A DNA stretch of 64,000 nucleotides from Alkalihalophilus pseudofirmus (GTDB lineage Bacteria; Bacillota; Bacilli; Bacillales; Bacillaceae_D): assembly GCF_029094545.1 (NCBI RefSeq), contig NZ_CP117835.1:3824001-3888000 (forward strand), read 5' to 3'. Both the position numbers and the translations under genes were made by a program. How positions within the stretch are numbered: the first letter of the stretch is position 1; the number at the start of each line of letters is the position of its first letter. Of the stretch, positions 63,230-64,000 are shown piece by piece. The notes under the pieces are model-generated. The model had not been told where the DNA came from and ran no database searches. It saw only the letters and a program-made list of their open reading frames with translations.

Positions 63230-63733
63230 TTAACGTTCTTCGTCCTCTTCTACCTCTTCATCATCATCAAAGTCCGTATCGAGATCTTCTTTGTCAGTGA
63301 AGTCAGCATCTTCTTCATCGTCATCATCTGCATCTTCTTCATTAGAAATCTCATCTAGCTCGTCCTCTAAGTCTTCAAACTCATCGTCAAAAACTTCCAG
63401 GTCATCATCTAAATCCTCATCGTCACTCTTTGCTTTTTTACGAGGATTAACTGGTGAAGTAATCTCTTCTTCTGATTGCTCATGAGGATACCAGCTTTTA
63501 AGGCCCCAGTTGTTATCACCAAGCGTTAAAAAGCGGCCATCGATGTTTAAATCCGTATACAAAAATGACATACGCTGATTTACTTCAGCTTTTTTCATTC
63601 CCTTAATTTCTGAAATCTCTTTAACTAAATCAATGAAATAATAAGGCTGGCGCTTTTCTTTCATTAAAGCATAAGCGACTTCAACCATTGACAGCTCTTG
63701 GATCTCTTCCTTTTCCATCTCGCGTAGGTTCAA
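63230..63733 (-). CDS. rpoE: RNA polymerase delta subunit
   Basis: Firmicute-specific RNA polymerase subunit that raises transcription specificity and recycling. The N-terminal HARE-HTH domain (about 1-90: LSMVEVAYALMKEKRQPYYF ... NNWGLKSWYP) is followed by a ~75-residue unstructured Asp/Glu tail. TTG 63733 is ten bases from AAAGGA, while GTG 63742 is one base from it, so 63733 is favoured. It precedes pyrG as in B. subtilis. Confidence 0.93.
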   Translation of the reverse strand: MNLREMEKEEIQELSMVEVAYALMKEKRQPYYFIDLVKEISEIKGMKKAEVNQRMSFLYTDLNIDGRFLTLGDNNWGLKSWYPHEQSEEEITSPVNPRKKAKSDDEDLDDDLEVFDDEFEDLEDELDEISNEEDADDDDEEDADFTDKEDLDTDFDDDEEVEEDEER

Positions 63734-63884
63734 CGTAAGCACGTCCTTTCAGCATTTCTTGCATCTATTGCTTATTAAATATTGGCATAAAGTTCATACC
63801 TTTCATTATAAACACATTTCATATAAATATGCTAGATTGAAGACGAAAAAGTATGAGAGACATTTTAATAGAATGAAAATGAAC

Positions 63885-63911
63885 AAAAAGACAGTCTGCT
63901 GACTGCCTTTT
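63885..63911 (-). terminator. minus-strand terminator
   Basis: Minus strand GGCAGTC AGCA GACTGTC followed by TTTTTG. It would end a transcript entering from beyond the right edge of the window. Confidence 0.7.
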
Positions 63912-63974
63912 GGAGTGATTCGCCTTGTTGACTGAGCGCTTGCTATGAGGGCCGGCGCAAGGGCTGCTTGTTCA

Positions 63975-64000
63975 ATTGCAGCGATTGAGAGTATATATGC
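63975..64000 (+). repeat. start of array H (cut by window edge)
   Basis: ATTGCAGCGATT at 63975 and TATGC at 63996, exactly 21 bp apart, match the first two units of the nine-unit arrays. The rest lies outside. Unlike arrays B to G, a minus-strand terminator lies to its left. Confidence 0.55.

Overview
The window looks like a chromosome segment of an endospore-forming, motile, Gram-positive Bacillaceae, probably an alkaliphile. It carries spoIIID, spoIIQ, spoIID, spoIIR, spo0F and a Spo0E-like gene, flagellar rod genes, and the gene order known from the B. subtilis region spo0F-tal-murAB-glpX-rho-rpmE-tdk-prfA-prmC-spoIIR-ywlB-ywlC-mntP-ywlE-rpiB-ywlG-glyA-upp-atp-ywmB-murAA-spoIID and spoIIID-mbl-flhO-flhP-fabZ. 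The ATP synthase a and c subunits carry residues described for alkaliphilic bacilli. Most genes lie on the minus strand, presumably the leading strand.

Layout. 1-7.3 kb: envelope genes on the plus strand (a TcaA-like membrane zinc-ribbon protein, a two-permease/one-ATPase ABC exporter, an LCP ligase, a small Spo0E-like phosphatase) flanked by two acidic lipoproteins. 7.6-13.3 kb: fabZ, a NERD nuclease-like protein, an EpuA-like membrane protein, flhP, flhO, mbl, spoIIID. 13.7-19.2 kb: a sodium:solute symporter operon (58-aa membrane protein, zinc-ribbon membrane protein, small and large symporter subunits, cNMP/CBS/DUF294 regulator, DnaQ-type exonuclease) with a visible promoter and a perfect cre site in its leader. 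19.4-25.7 kb: spoIIQ, spoIID, murAA, ywmB, ywzB. 26.2-33.6 kb: the complete ten-gene atpZIBEFHAGDC operon. 34.2-48.6 kb: a Vpr-type protease, mnaA, upp, glyA and the ywl block through prfA. 48.7-52 kb: a CoA-disulfide-reductase-like flavoprotein and a Cache chemoreceptor. 52-63.7 kb: tdk, rpmE2, rho, glpX, murAB, tal, fba, spo0F, ywjG, pyrG (with a CTP-sensing leader) and rpoE.

The most unusual signal is between genes. Seven intergenic regions (start points 8172, 9493, 13450, 22981, 33957, 53285, 61171) each contain an array of exactly nine copies of a short motif (WWTGCGYCRSTT) at helical-turn spacing. The unit starts are 21, 21, 21, 21, 19, 21, 21, 21 bp apart in every array, so each is 187 bp with a 5+4 layout and a 2-bp-shorter central step. 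The 9-bp spacers are unrelated. All arrays point the same way, and most sit just beyond the terminator of a minus-strand gene. An eighth array begins at the right edge of the window. I do not recognise this as a named element. The fixed phasing with divergent sequence suggests a selected multi-site protein-binding array. Two shorter AT-rich arrays with about 21-bp period occupy two other large gaps.

Other regulatory structure: two DnaA-box clusters (near ywlC and beside the murAA-side array), the pyrG reiterative-initiation leader, an 8-bp-period GGTT-rich inverted structure before the symporter genes, and 15-bp tandem repeats in the rho leader.
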